Position numbers and translations under genes: made by a program. Below are positions 6,020-13,902 of a stretch of 16,114 nucleotides of DNA, in pieces. Within the stretch, counting starts at the first letter, position 1; the number at the start of each line of letters is the position of its first letter. The DNA is from CAG-533 sp964589375. Lineage in GTDB: Bacteria > Bacillota_I > Bacilli_A > RF39 > UBA660. The notes below the pieces were generated by a model. That model ran no database searches. It saw only the letters and a list, made by a program, of their open reading frames with translations, and was not told the DNA's origin. The stretch lies in assembly GCA_964589375.1 (NCBI GenBank), contig CAZPSA010000025.1, positions 1-16,114 of the forward strand. Reading direction: 5' to 3'.

Positions 6020-6895
6020 TTACTCTTTTGTTAAATTTATAGAACCGGTTTTTGCCAATTCGTCATCATCTATTTTGGTTGTCAAGGATAAGCCTATTAC
6101 CATTATGTAACTTAAAAAGTAAATCCATAACATTAAAACGGCAATATTTGATAGTCCGGCATAGAATAAGTCGTACTTAGCAAAATGGGTTACGTAATAG
6201 CTGTATAAGTCAGTAGTTATAATCCAACCTACGGCAGTGAATAATGCACCTAAGTTAATTCTTGATGAGGGTATTTTTTTATCGGGTGCGACTGTAAAGA
6301 TGATTTTAATAAAGATAAAAATTATAATCCATGATATTGGGCCTTGCATAACTTCTAAGATTGATGAAAGGACTGATTTTATATTGAAGTAGTCAATTGC
6401 GTCAATTATTTTGGCGCCAAACACAGGAACTAGCAAAATAAATAGGAATAGAATGACTATTAAGAATGTCATCATTATTGCTTTAATTCGACGTTTTAAC
6501 CAAGTTGATTGTTCGATATGATAGATTTGATTAGCAGAAAAAATAACAGATGCGGCACCACTTGAGGCAAAGTAAAACATTAGGACAAAGAGCCAGATTA
6601 GTTTTAGGTCGATGGTATTTCCGCCAATAATAGGAACAATTAGGTTTACAACGTTTTTATCAAAGTTTTTTTCGAGCATTTGAATTAAAGAGTCCATTGA
6701 TATATCGAAGTATGAGGCTCCGTATCCAATTAGCGTAATAATAGGAACAAGTGATAAGATAATTGAAAAGGATAGTTCGCCTGGTAAAACGCTAATTTCA
6801 GGAAGATTTAGTATTTCCCAAACATTTTTTAAAAATCTCTTGGCTCTTGATAATTCTTTTTGAATTTTGACTTTGAAATTATATTTCTTTGTCAT
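6020..6895 (-). CDS. YihY/BrkB-family integral membrane protein
   Basis: A multi-pass inner membrane protein of the YihY/virulence factor BrkB family (once thought to be ribonuclease BN); its biochemical role is not established. The 291 residues start with a basic cytoplasmic segment and the typical LPGELSFSIILSLVPIITLIGY, followed by several hydrophobic segments. Family landmarks include FASSGAASVIFSANQIY, PDKKIPSSRINLGALFTAVGWI, and YAGLSNIAVLMLWIYFLSYIMVIG. A longer frame starts at 6946, but GAGGG (6904-6908) lies 8 nt before the ATG at 6893-6895, making that the likely start. It overlaps the end of the GGDEF gene by 17 nt, so it is last in a three-gene operon and ends at the terminator at 5893-5920. 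Its partnership with a signalling protein is seen here but unexplained. Confidence 0.88.
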   Translation of the reverse strand: MTKKYNFKVKIQKELSRAKRFLKNVWEILNLPEISVLPGELSFSIILSLVPIITLIGYGASYFDISMDSLIQMLEKNFDKNVVNLIVPIIGGNTIDLKLIWLFVLMFYFASSGAASVIFSANQIYHIEQSTWLKRRIKAIMMTFLIVILFLFILLVPVFGAKIIDAIDYFNIKSVLSSILEVMQGPISWIIIFIFIKIIFTVAPDKKIPSSRINLGALFTAVGWIITTDLYSYYVTHFAKYDLFYAGLSNIAVLMLWIYFLSYIMVIGLSLTTKIDDDELAKTGSINLTKE

Positions 6896-8909
6896 GTTCT
6901 GAACCCTCAAGTTCTTTATTTGCTCGCATTTGAATTGTTGCTTCATTTATGGCATCATCAATTAGTTTTAAATCATCTACAATCATACTAAAACCAATTG
7001 CAGCCCCATAAGAGTAAGGTAAGTTATTAAATTCTTTTATTAGTTTTTTCATGTAGTTTATTACTTGTTTTTCGGAAAAGCCAACCATATATATCATAAA
7101 TTCATTGCCATCTGTTCGAATTATTTCTGTATTGTCAAGTTGGGTTTGGTGTAAGATATTAGCAGCGGCCATGATTTGTTTGTCCCCTTCTTCGTGGCCA
7201 AATGTATCGTTTAGATATTTAATATTATTTAAATCTATTATGACTACTGCTTGAGGATAGATGGTGTTCTGGTTCCATGAGCTCATTCTTTCGTTTAAGT
7301 AGTTGCGGTTTTTTAAAGATGTAAGCATATCAACAAACTTTAATTTTTCGTCTTTTTTAATTTTGGTATTTAGTTTTACTTTCTTTTTTGAGGAAAGATA
7401 GAAACCAATTATTAAGATGATAATTGAAATAGCAATTAAGATGTATTTAGCAATAGTACTTACTATATTTCCACTTGATTCAGCTAGGTGATATGTTAAA
7501 ATTCCTTCGTTAGTCATTTTATTTTGACTTAAATAGTTTATGTAATTGTTAAATAATTTTGTAAATGTGTCATTAGCGTTTATGTATTTAAAAGTATAGT
7601 TCGTATCGGTAAATCCGCTATAGCTTATGGTATAATTTTTGATTTTATCGTTGCGGTAGTAATCAAATGCCTCGGCATCTATGGCAATTATTTTTTCTTT
7701 TTGAGCCATTTTGATTAATTTTTTTTCATTTTTAACGTATTCTAATTTTAGATTGTTTTGTTTTGCAAGGTACTTAGCAAGGGCACTATCTTTTATTGTA
7801 TAGATAGTTACATTATTTAATTCATTTAGATTTACTATTTGAAGATTTGTTTTGAATGGACTTATAATGTAGTATTGATGTTTAATGTTAGTAGTTAAAG
7901 TCGACCCATTACTAGTAAGGGCTGCATTATCAAAGTAAAGATCTATTTTCTTATTGTTAAATGAGTTTACTAGTTCTTCATAATTTTTATATTTGGTATA
8001 GGTAAAGTCTACTTTGCTAAGTCTACTAAATTCTTCTAAGTACGAAAGGATTATACCACCATATTTAGAGCTGTTTAAAGCATTATATGGGGTTTGATTG
8101 ACAAATCCAAAGTTGTATATTTTATTTGTTAGATTGTCTATTTCTAAATCAGTTATTTCTAGTTTTTCTTTAAAAAGATTAAATGCGTTTTCGTAGTAAC
8201 TTTTTTCATAATTATTTATAATCCAATTATTGTAAAATTTAGTAATTATTGAGTTTAGGGTTTTGTCGTTTCCTAGATGAATATAGTAGTAATTTACAAG
8301 ATTGTCTAAGTGATAGTTTATTGTAAATTTATTAGTAAGGATTTCATCTATTATTTCATTTAACGGAGAAATTATGAAGTTTATTTCACCGTCATTTAGA
8401 GCTTTAATTAGAGTTTCATTATTTTCATAGGTAGTGTATGTTACGGTTTCTTTGTATGAAGATGATACTCTTGAAATTGTTTCGGCTAGAGCCCCGACTT
8501 TCTTACCACTTAAATCACTATAGCTTTTTATTATTTGATAGTCTTTGCTAATTATAGCATAGTGGTCTTGATATAATAGTAAGTCTTCGTCAGTAATTGT
8601 TTTTCCTACAACAAAGCCTAAAGATGTGCCACTACTAGTGGTAATGCTTTTGTTAATTTTTATGTCGTGAGTGGTGCCCCAGTCTTCTAAGAAGTCATAG
8701 ATAAGACCTTTACCATCTTCGGCAAAAATATTTAAATCACTAGGAACACTGAAAGTTGTAAGGTCAGTTTTGTGTTCGTTTATCCATTCTTTTTCAGTTA
8801 TACTTAGCTGATTTTTGTCATAAAAATAGTTGTAGAATATAAATAAACCTAAGACTGCAACTAAAACTATGGCAATGATTGTTATAATTATTTTTTTAGT
8901 TTTTTTCAT
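6879..8909 (-). CDS. Membrane sensor with solute-binding-like domains and a degenerate GGDEF domain
   Basis: 676 residues. A membrane segment at about 7-28 leads to a long extracytoplasmic part that looks like tandem type 2 periplasmic-binding (SBP_bac_3-like) domains, e.g. LSGKKVGALAETISRV and LNDGEINFIISP in the first and NFGFVNQTPYNAL and NNKKIDLYFDNAA in the second. A second membrane segment lies at about 486-505. A cytoplasmic GGDEF domain begins at about 527 with DMLTSLKNRN and includes IDLNNIKYLNDTFGHEEGD. The signature GGDEF is DGNEF (600-604), with no RxxD inhibitory site before it. The third position normally takes part in metal binding and catalysis, so cyclic-di-GMP synthesis is doubtful; GTP binding or another nucleotide role is possible. 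The ATG overlaps the upstream TGA as ATGA. The layout resembles sensors in which amino acids or other small ligands bind outside and signal inward. Confidence 0.85.
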   Translation of the reverse strand: MKKTKKIIITIIAIVLVAVLGLFIFYNYFYDKNQLSITEKEWINEHKTDLTTFSVPSDLNIFAEDGKGLIYDFLEDWGTTHDIKINKSITTSSGTSLGFVVGKTITDEDLLLYQDHYAIISKDYQIIKSYSDLSGKKVGALAETISRVSSSYKETVTYTTYENNETLIKALNDGEINFIISPLNEIIDEILTNKFTINYHLDNLVNYYYIHLGNDKTLNSIITKFYNNWIINNYEKSYYENAFNLFKEKLEITDLEIDNLTNKIYNFGFVNQTPYNALNSSKYGGIILSYLEEFSRLSKVDFTYTKYKNYEELVNSFNNKKIDLYFDNAALTSNGSTLTTNIKHQYYIISPFKTNLQIVNLNELNNVTIYTIKDSALAKYLAKQNNLKLEYVKNEKKLIKMAQKEKIIAIDAEAFDYYRNDKIKNYTISYSGFTDTNYTFKYINANDTFTKLFNNYINYLSQNKMTNEGILTYHLAESSGNIVSTIAKYILIAISIIILIIGFYLSSKKKVKLNTKIKKDEKLKFVDMLTSLKNRNYLNERMSSWNQNTIYPQAVVIIDLNNIKYLNDTFGHEEGDKQIMAAANILHQTQLDNTEIIRTDGNEFMIYMVGFSEKQVINYMKKLIKEFNNLPYSYGAAIGFSMIVDDLKLIDDAINEATIQMRANKELEGSEHDKEI

Positions 8910-9376
8910 GATTCACCATTTGTATTTGTCCACGATATAATGGTAGCGTTACTTTTTTTATAACCCATTATAGGAAACATTTCATCATTTTCTTTTTCAA
9001 AAATAAAGTTAATATCATAGAAATCTTTTTCTTCTTCAGTTAGTTTTTCTAAGGATTTTATGGCAATAGTTTCGGCATCGGCTTTTTTACCATCTTTTAA
9101 CTTGATTGTCATATAAATTATTTTTCCTTTGATATTTATAGTTACATCATCAACTATTTCGTTTTCTTTGATAAATGCTTTTATTTCATCTGTTTTATTT
9201 GCAGATATTTCAACGTTTTTAATACCATCTAAGCGGTTTCCATATACATCTGTTTTGGTTTGACTAATAAAGTATATTACAAATGCCGCTATAATTAGGG
9301 CAATGCAAAAGATGCTTATAGCCATTAAGATACAGTATATACGATTGTTTTGATAGAACCCCTTTAATTTTTTCAT
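8906..9376 (-). CDS. Small single-pass membrane protein, first gene of the sensor operon
   Basis: 156 residues, family not recognised. A basic N-terminus (MKKLKGFYQNNR) precedes one strong membrane segment (about 13-38). The rest is a charged extracytoplasmic domain of about 110 residues with alternating beta-like and helical stretches (VDDVTINIKGKIIYMTIKL, then ETIAIKSLEKLTEEEKD), somewhat like small alpha/beta modules of the Asp23 type, though that is only an impression. A frame starting at 9394 exists, but GAGGTG (9385-9390) lies 8 nt before the ATG at 9374-9376, and the promoter's -10 box lies only 22 nt upstream. The TGA stop overlaps the ATG of the sensor gene, so the two are translationally coupled and may form a membrane complex. 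Confidence 0.75.
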   Translation of the reverse strand: MKKLKGFYQNNRIYCILMAISIFCIALIIAAFVIYFISQTKTDVYGNRLDGIKNVEISANKTDEIKAFIKENEIVDDVTINIKGKIIYMTIKLKDGKKADAETIAIKSLEKLTEEEKDFYDINFIFEKENDEMFPIMGYKKSNATIISWTNTNGES

Positions 9377-9397
9377 ATATTTGTCACCTCGCATAAT

Positions 9398-9426
9398 ATT
9401 ATACTATACATGTATGTATATTTCAA
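9398..9426 (-). promoter_or_regulatory. Promoter of the membrane protein-GGDEF-yihY operon
   Basis: TTGAAA (9421-9426) and TATAAT (9398-9403) on the minus strand with an optimal 17-nt spacer, immediately before the ribosome binding site of the first gene. The short leader leaves no room for a riboswitch. Confidence 0.78.
9406..9415. promoter_or_regulatory. 10-bp palindrome in the promoter spacer, possible operator
   Basis: ATACATGTAT is a perfect palindrome lying between the -35 and -10 boxes of the sensor operon promoter. A dimeric repressor bound here would block RNA polymerase. In AT-rich DNA a 10-bp palindrome can arise by chance. Confidence 0.3.
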
Positions 9427-9482
9427 ACGATATCCAGTGACCCTATTTGGGCCTGTTTTATATTTTAGCGTAAAAATTGGGT

Positions 9483-11459
9483 TTAATTTTGATTGATTTT
9501 TTGGTCAAATTCTTCTTCGGTCCAGATAGGAATGTCTAGTTCGATAGCCTTGTCATATTTACTGCCTGGGTTTTCACCCACTATTACAGCATATGTTTTT
9601 TTAGTAACGGATGATGACCAAAGGCCACCATTTTCTTCGATTATATTTTGGATTGCATCTCTAGTGTATTTTACTAAAGTTCCGGTTACAACTATTCTTT
9701 TACCTTCAAGATTTTGGTTTTCTTTGATACGAGCACCTAAGTAGTTAAAGTTTACACCAATGTCTTTTAAACTGGCGATAAGATTTTGATTTTCTTCATT
9801 TTGAAAAAATGTAACTAGATTTTGAGCTAAAATTGGTCCAATGTCTGGAATGTTCGTTAGTTCTTCTTTAGATGCATTTGATAAGTCATCAATATTATTG
9901 TACTTACGGGCTAGTAGTTTGGCATTCTTTTCGCCTATTCCTTTAATTCCTAGAGCAAAAAGTACTTTTTCTAAGCTAGCGTTTTTGGAGTTTTCTATGT
10001 TTTCAAGTAACTTATTAACACTTTTATCGCCAAATCCTTCTAATTCAATTAGTTCTTCTTTGCGATTTTTTAAATTGTAGATGTCGATAATAGTTGTTAT
10101 TATGTTCATATTGTAAAAGTCTTCAATTATTCTTTCTCCAAGGCCTTCGATATTCATGGCTTTCCGGTCGGCAAAGTGAATCAAAGATTCTATATTTCTA
10201 GCTGGACATGCTTCATTTGGACATTTATAATCTATTCCAGAATCTGATTTGATTAGTTTGGCATTACATATTGGACAATTTTCAGGCATAATAAAATCGG
10301 TTTCTTGTCCATTACGGTCAGTTTTAACAGCACTTACAACTTCTGGTATGACATCACCAGCTTTACGGACAAGAATATTGTCGCCTATTTTTAAGTCTTT
10401 TTCTTTAATATATGTTTCATTATGTAATGTTGCTCTTCTTATGGTGGACCCCATAACTTTAACTGGATCAAAAATAGCATTTGGCGTAATTAAACCAGTT
10501 CTACCAACTGTGCATTTGATATCCGTTAACTTTGTTTTTACTTCTTCAGCAGGAAACTTGTAGGCAATTACCCAACGAGGATATTTGGCAGTGCTTCCCA
10601 ATTCTTTTTGCATATGGATATCATTAACTTTTATTACTATTCCATCTATTTCATAAGGTAGTTCATCTCTATGAATAGTCCAGTAGTTAATATATTCTAA
10701 AATTTCTTCTATGGTTTTAACCAGCTTAATATTGGGGTTTACAGTTAGCCCCCATTTTTTTAAATCCATTAATGCTTCATAATGGGTGTTTTGGCTAGTT
10801 TCAGGAACATGATAAAGAAAGGTGTCTAGGTTACGTTGTTTAGCAATTGAACTATCTAACTGGCGAATACTACCAGCAGCAGCATTTCGAGGATTCTGAA
10901 AAGGATTTTCGCCGTTGGCAATTCTTTCTTCGTTTATTTTATAAAAACTCTTTTTAGGCATATATATTTCGCCGCGAACTTCAGTTGTAACATTTTCTTT
11001 TAGTCTTAACGGAACACTTTTTATAGTTTTAACATTATGAGTTATATCTTCGCCAACGACACCATTTCCTCGGGTAGCTGCACTTACAAAATATCCGTCT
11101 TTATATTGAAGGGAAACAGCTAAGCCATCAATTTTTAATTCTAAAACGTATGAGGGATTAGGAAATTCTTTTCGTATTTTCTCGTCAAAGGCGATAATTT
11201 CAGCTTCGTTAAATACATCTGCGATACTAAACATAGGAACTTTATGATTTACTTTTTGAAATTCACTAATTATTTCACCACCTATTTTTTCAGATGGAGA
11301 GTCCGGTCGTTTGATTTCTGGGTATTTTTGTTCGATGTCTAATAGTTCGCTCATTAGGTTATCATATTCACGGTCAGTTAATGTAGGATTATCTAGGGTG
11401 TAATATTCATAGTTTGCTTTTTCTATTAGTTTTATTAATTCATCATATCTTGATTTCAT
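9483..11459 (-). CDS. ligA: NAD-dependent DNA ligase LigA
   Basis: LigA seals nicks in duplex DNA using NAD+, joining Okazaki fragments and finishing repair. The 658 residues are close to the family norm and complete. In order: the Ia domain with the NAD-binding YYTLDNPTLTDREYD segment, the adenylation domain with catalytic Lys109 in KIDG, TRGNGVVGEDITHN, the NPRNAAAGSIRQLD motif, and EIDGIVIKVND. The OB fold contains GRTGLITPNA. A four-cysteine zinc finger (CPIC...CPNEACP) follows, then helix-hairpin-helix repeats (ALGIKGIGEKNAKLLA, IPDIGPILAQNL) and a C-terminal BRCT domain (EGKRIVVTGTL to the end). The ATG at 11457-11459 is at the expected N-terminus, with only a weak ribosome binding site. 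It lies 144 nt after pcrA, the usual pcrA-ligA order of Firmicutes. Confidence 0.97.
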   Translation of the reverse strand: MKSRYDELIKLIEKANYEYYTLDNPTLTDREYDNLMSELLDIEQKYPEIKRPDSPSEKIGGEIISEFQKVNHKVPMFSIADVFNEAEIIAFDEKIRKEFPNPSYVLELKIDGLAVSLQYKDGYFVSAATRGNGVVGEDITHNVKTIKSVPLRLKENVTTEVRGEIYMPKKSFYKINEERIANGENPFQNPRNAAAGSIRQLDSSIAKQRNLDTFLYHVPETSQNTHYEALMDLKKWGLTVNPNIKLVKTIEEILEYINYWTIHRDELPYEIDGIVIKVNDIHMQKELGSTAKYPRWVIAYKFPAEEVKTKLTDIKCTVGRTGLITPNAIFDPVKVMGSTIRRATLHNETYIKEKDLKIGDNILVRKAGDVIPEVVSAVKTDRNGQETDFIMPENCPICNAKLIKSDSGIDYKCPNEACPARNIESLIHFADRKAMNIEGLGERIIEDFYNMNIITTIIDIYNLKNRKEELIELEGFGDKSVNKLLENIENSKNASLEKVLFALGIKGIGEKNAKLLARKYNNIDDLSNASKEELTNIPDIGPILAQNLVTFFQNEENQNLIASLKDIGVNFNYLGARIKENQNLEGKRIVVTGTLVKYTRDAIQNIIEENGGLWSSSVTKKTYAVIVGENPGSKYDKAIELDIPIWTEEEFDQKINQN

Positions 11460-11481
11460 TTATTACCAACTTTCTTTATTT

Positions 11482-11487
11482 ATTATA
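11482..11487 (-). promoter_or_regulatory. Possible -10 box upstream of ligA
   Basis: TATAAT on the minus strand, 22 nt before the ligA ATG. No good -35 box is found at 16-18 nt (TTATAA at 17), so ligA may instead be transcribed through from pcrA. Confidence 0.35.
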
Positions 11488-11603
11488 CCGCATAAGATCT
11501 TTTTTTATAAAGGGTTATCTTCTGTATTTGATTTTTTATTAAAATATTCTTCTTGAGATTTGGTTATAATTTAAAATTTCTTAAGGAGAAAGTTTTTAAG
11601 TTT

Positions 11604-13670
11604 TTATAGTTTTTTTATGCTTTTATGATTTTTCATCATTCTCTTTATTCCTATTTTAAAAGCAATTGTTATTAGGGTATTATCATCTTTAACCACTACT
11701 CCGGTTCCAAATTGTTCGTGTGATATAATGTCGCCTTCTTTAATGTCACTATTGTCAGCGATTAGTTCTGACTTGTTTATGATTTTTTCTTCTTTGAGAT
11801 TGCTTTTTTCTAGGTATTCATCGGTTATTTCATTTATAAATCTTGATGGCATATTCATATTGTCTTTACCGTATATCATACGACGCTTGGCATTTGTTAT
11901 GTATAGTCTTTCTTTGGCTCTAGTTATCCCAACATAGCATAGGCGACGTTCTTCTTCGATATTATCTTCCATTAGGGACATATTGTGTGGGAATATTCCT
12001 TCTTCCATACCAATTAAAAATACGACTTTAAATTCTAGACCTTTCGCACTGTGAAGAGTCATAAGAGTTACTACGTTTCCATCTTCAGTATGGTTTGACA
12101 TATCAGCAATTAGTGATATTTCATCTAAAAAGTCATTTAAATTAACGCTGCCAGTTCTTTCTTCATATGATGAAGTTATACTTTTAAATTCCATAAGGTT
12201 TTCTAGTCTTGTTTCGTCTTCAATTGATTTTGAGGTAATTAATTCTGATTTGATGGAGCTGTCTTCTAGTACGGTATCTATTAATTCGGTTAAAGATAAA
12301 TTGGCTGATTTTTGAATTAATTTGTCAATGATTTGTTTGAATTCTAGTTCTTTTTTTGTTTCAAGGCTATCATAGATAGATGTGCTTTTTTCTTTGGCTC
12401 TATTTTCTAGTTCAATGATGCTACTTTCACCAATTCCTCTTTTCGGAACGTTTATAATTCTTCTGATGCTGATATCATCATGGGGATTATTTATTACTTT
12501 TAAATAGCTTATTAAGTCTTTAATTTCTTTGCGAGAGTAAAAATAGTAGCTACCATATACTTTATAGGGAATGCCTTTGCTTAAAAAGACTTCTTCTACT
12601 ACACGTGATTGCGCATTAGTGCGATATAGGACTGCAATATCATTTGGCTCATAACCATTTCTTAGTAAACTTTGGATTTCATCTATGACTAGGGATATTT
12701 CATGTTTTTCATCGTAAGAACGCATATATTTAATTTTAAGGCCTTCACCATTGTCAGAGTATAGTTTTAAATCTTTTCTTTCTTTATTGTGACTTATTAC
12801 TTCGTTGGCGGCTTTTAGGATTGTATTGGTGCTACGGTAGTTGTGTTCTAATTTTATTACTGTGCAGTCTTTAAAGTCTTTTTCAAAGTTAATTATATTG
12901 CGGTAATCGGCTTGGCGAAACGCATAAATGCTTTGGTTCATATCTCCAACAACAAATATGTTACGGTGCTTTTTTGATAGTAGTACTGATAGTTTGTATT
13001 GGACAGGGTTTGTGTCTTGGTATTCATCAATTAAAATATACTTAAATCTTTCTTGGTAATGTTCTAGTCTCGTTTTGTCTTTTTGCAGCATATTTACTGG
13101 TAGTAAAAGCAAGTCATCAAAATCTACAGAGGCACTTTTTAATAGCATTTCATTGTATTTGTGGTATATTTCGACAATGGTTTTGTCCATAGGGGTATTA
13201 AATAGTTTTTCTAGTTCAAGGGCGGTTAGCATTTGATTTTTAATGAAGCTTATGCGATTTCGAACGTATGAGGGGCTAAATTGTTTAGGATCTAGGTTCA
13301 TTTCTTTGAGAATTCTTTTAATTACCGTAGTAGTATCATCACTATCAATAATACTAAAATTATTTGGCAAATTGAAATATGTGTGGTTTTCACGAATAAT
13401 TCTTAGGCCTAGTGAGTGAAATGTTCCAATAAAGGATGCCACTTCTCCAATTAGATTGTTTACCCGCTCACGCATTTCTTTAGCGGCTTTATTAGTAAAG
13501 GTTATTGCTAAAATATTATAGTCATTTATACCTTCATTTATTAAATAGGCAATGCGAGTGGTAAGAACTTTGGTTTTGCCAGAACCAGCGCCAGCCATTA
13601 CTAGTGCTGGGCCGTCCTTATGGGTCACTGCCTTTATTTGTTCATCGTTTAATCCGTTTAATATATTCAT
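11604..13670 (-). CDS. pcrA: ATP-dependent DNA helicase PcrA (UvrD/Rep family)
   Basis: A 3'-5' SF1A helicase that unwinds DNA in repair and clears recombination or transcription intermediates. The 688 residues show all family motifs: Q-motif LNDEQIKAV, Walker A MAGAGSGKTKVL (25-36), TFTNKAAKEMRERV, the IGTFHSLGLRI segment, Walker B LIDEYQDTNPVQY, motif III VVGDMNQSIYAFRQAD, LEHNYRST, motif V TLMTLHSAKGLEFKVVF, and motif VI CYVGITRAKERLYI. The C-terminal HEQFGTGVVVK segment is the Tudor-like region that contacts RNA polymerase in PcrA proteins. It is a little shorter than the typical 720-740 residues, mainly in the linker before that domain. The ATG at 13668-13670 follows AAAGGAAG. ligA follows on the same strand. 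Confidence 0.96.
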   Translation of the reverse strand: MNILNGLNDEQIKAVTHKDGPALVMAGAGSGKTKVLTTRIAYLINEGINDYNILAITFTNKAAKEMRERVNNLIGEVASFIGTFHSLGLRIIRENHTYFNLPNNFSIIDSDDTTTVIKRILKEMNLDPKQFSPSYVRNRISFIKNQMLTALELEKLFNTPMDKTIVEIYHKYNEMLLKSASVDFDDLLLLPVNMLQKDKTRLEHYQERFKYILIDEYQDTNPVQYKLSVLLSKKHRNIFVVGDMNQSIYAFRQADYRNIINFEKDFKDCTVIKLEHNYRSTNTILKAANEVISHNKERKDLKLYSDNGEGLKIKYMRSYDEKHEISLVIDEIQSLLRNGYEPNDIAVLYRTNAQSRVVEEVFLSKGIPYKVYGSYYFYSRKEIKDLISYLKVINNPHDDISIRRIINVPKRGIGESSIIELENRAKEKSTSIYDSLETKKELEFKQIIDKLIQKSANLSLTELIDTVLEDSSIKSELITSKSIEDETRLENLMEFKSITSSYEERTGSVNLNDFLDEISLIADMSNHTEDGNVVTLMTLHSAKGLEFKVVFLIGMEEGIFPHNMSLMEDNIEEERRLCYVGITRAKERLYITNAKRRMIYGKDNMNMPSRFINEITDEYLEKSNLKEEKIINKSELIADNSDIKEGDIISHEQFGTGVVVKDDNTLITIAFKIGIKRMMKNHKSIKKL

Positions 13671-13693
13671 TTGACACTTCCTTTTGTATTTTC

Positions 13694-13699
13694 ATTATA
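13694..13699 (-). promoter_or_regulatory. Likely -10 box of the pcrA promoter
   Basis: A perfect TATAAT on the minus strand, 23 nt before the pcrA ATG. The -35 position holds only T-rich sequence (TTTTGT at 17 nt), so the promoter may be weak or use an activator. Confidence 0.45.
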
Positions 13700-13730
13700 C
13701 CATTCTTTTTATAAAAACAAAAGAAAAAAA

Positions 13731-13744
13731 TACAAACATTTGTA
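13731..13744. promoter_or_regulatory. Inverted repeat upstream of pcrA, possible operator
   Basis: TACAAA and TTTGTA separated by 2 nt, 31 nt upstream of the -10 box. It faintly resembles a Gram-positive LexA box (GAAC-N4-GTTC; here AAAC-ATTT-GTAC, two mismatches). The resemblance is weak. Confidence 0.25.
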
Positions 13745-13762
13745 CTTTTTTGTAAAATAAAA

Positions 13763-13795
13763 AAGTAAAGGAAAAATCATTTATTTACTTTACTT
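13763..13795 (-). terminator. Probable terminator downstream of the XRE/ImmA-like gene
   Basis: AAGTAAAG (13763-13770) / CTTTACTT (13788-13795), perfect 8-bp arms with a 17-nt loop, running straight into TTTTTTATTTT on the minus strand. It lies about 107 nt after the stop codon. A further inverted repeat, TTAATCA / TGATTAA (13818-13824 / 13839-13845), lies between; otherwise the stretch 13796-13902 shows nothing. Confidence 0.55.
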
Positions 13796-13902
13796 AATAT
13801 TGAAAATAATTTTGAAGTTAATCATTTGAATTTCAGTTTGATTAAGCTATGATTAGTTCTGGTTAGAGCTTATAGCGTTATTTTTTGAGTAGTTAAAATA
13901 AT

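Noticed and set aside
8906..8908. Mollicutes code with TGA as Trp
   Set aside because: TGA acts as the stop in the ATGA overlap between the small membrane protein and the sensor gene, and TGG is used for Trp.
9427..9465. Terminator hairpin after ligA (GGCCC / GGGTC)
   Set aside because: The stem is short with a G-U pair and bulges, and no U tract follows, so it is not listed as a terminator.
13731..13746. LexA (SOS) box controlling pcrA
   Set aside because: Only a loose match to GAAC-N4-GTTC with two core mismatches; kept only as an unassigned inverted repeat.
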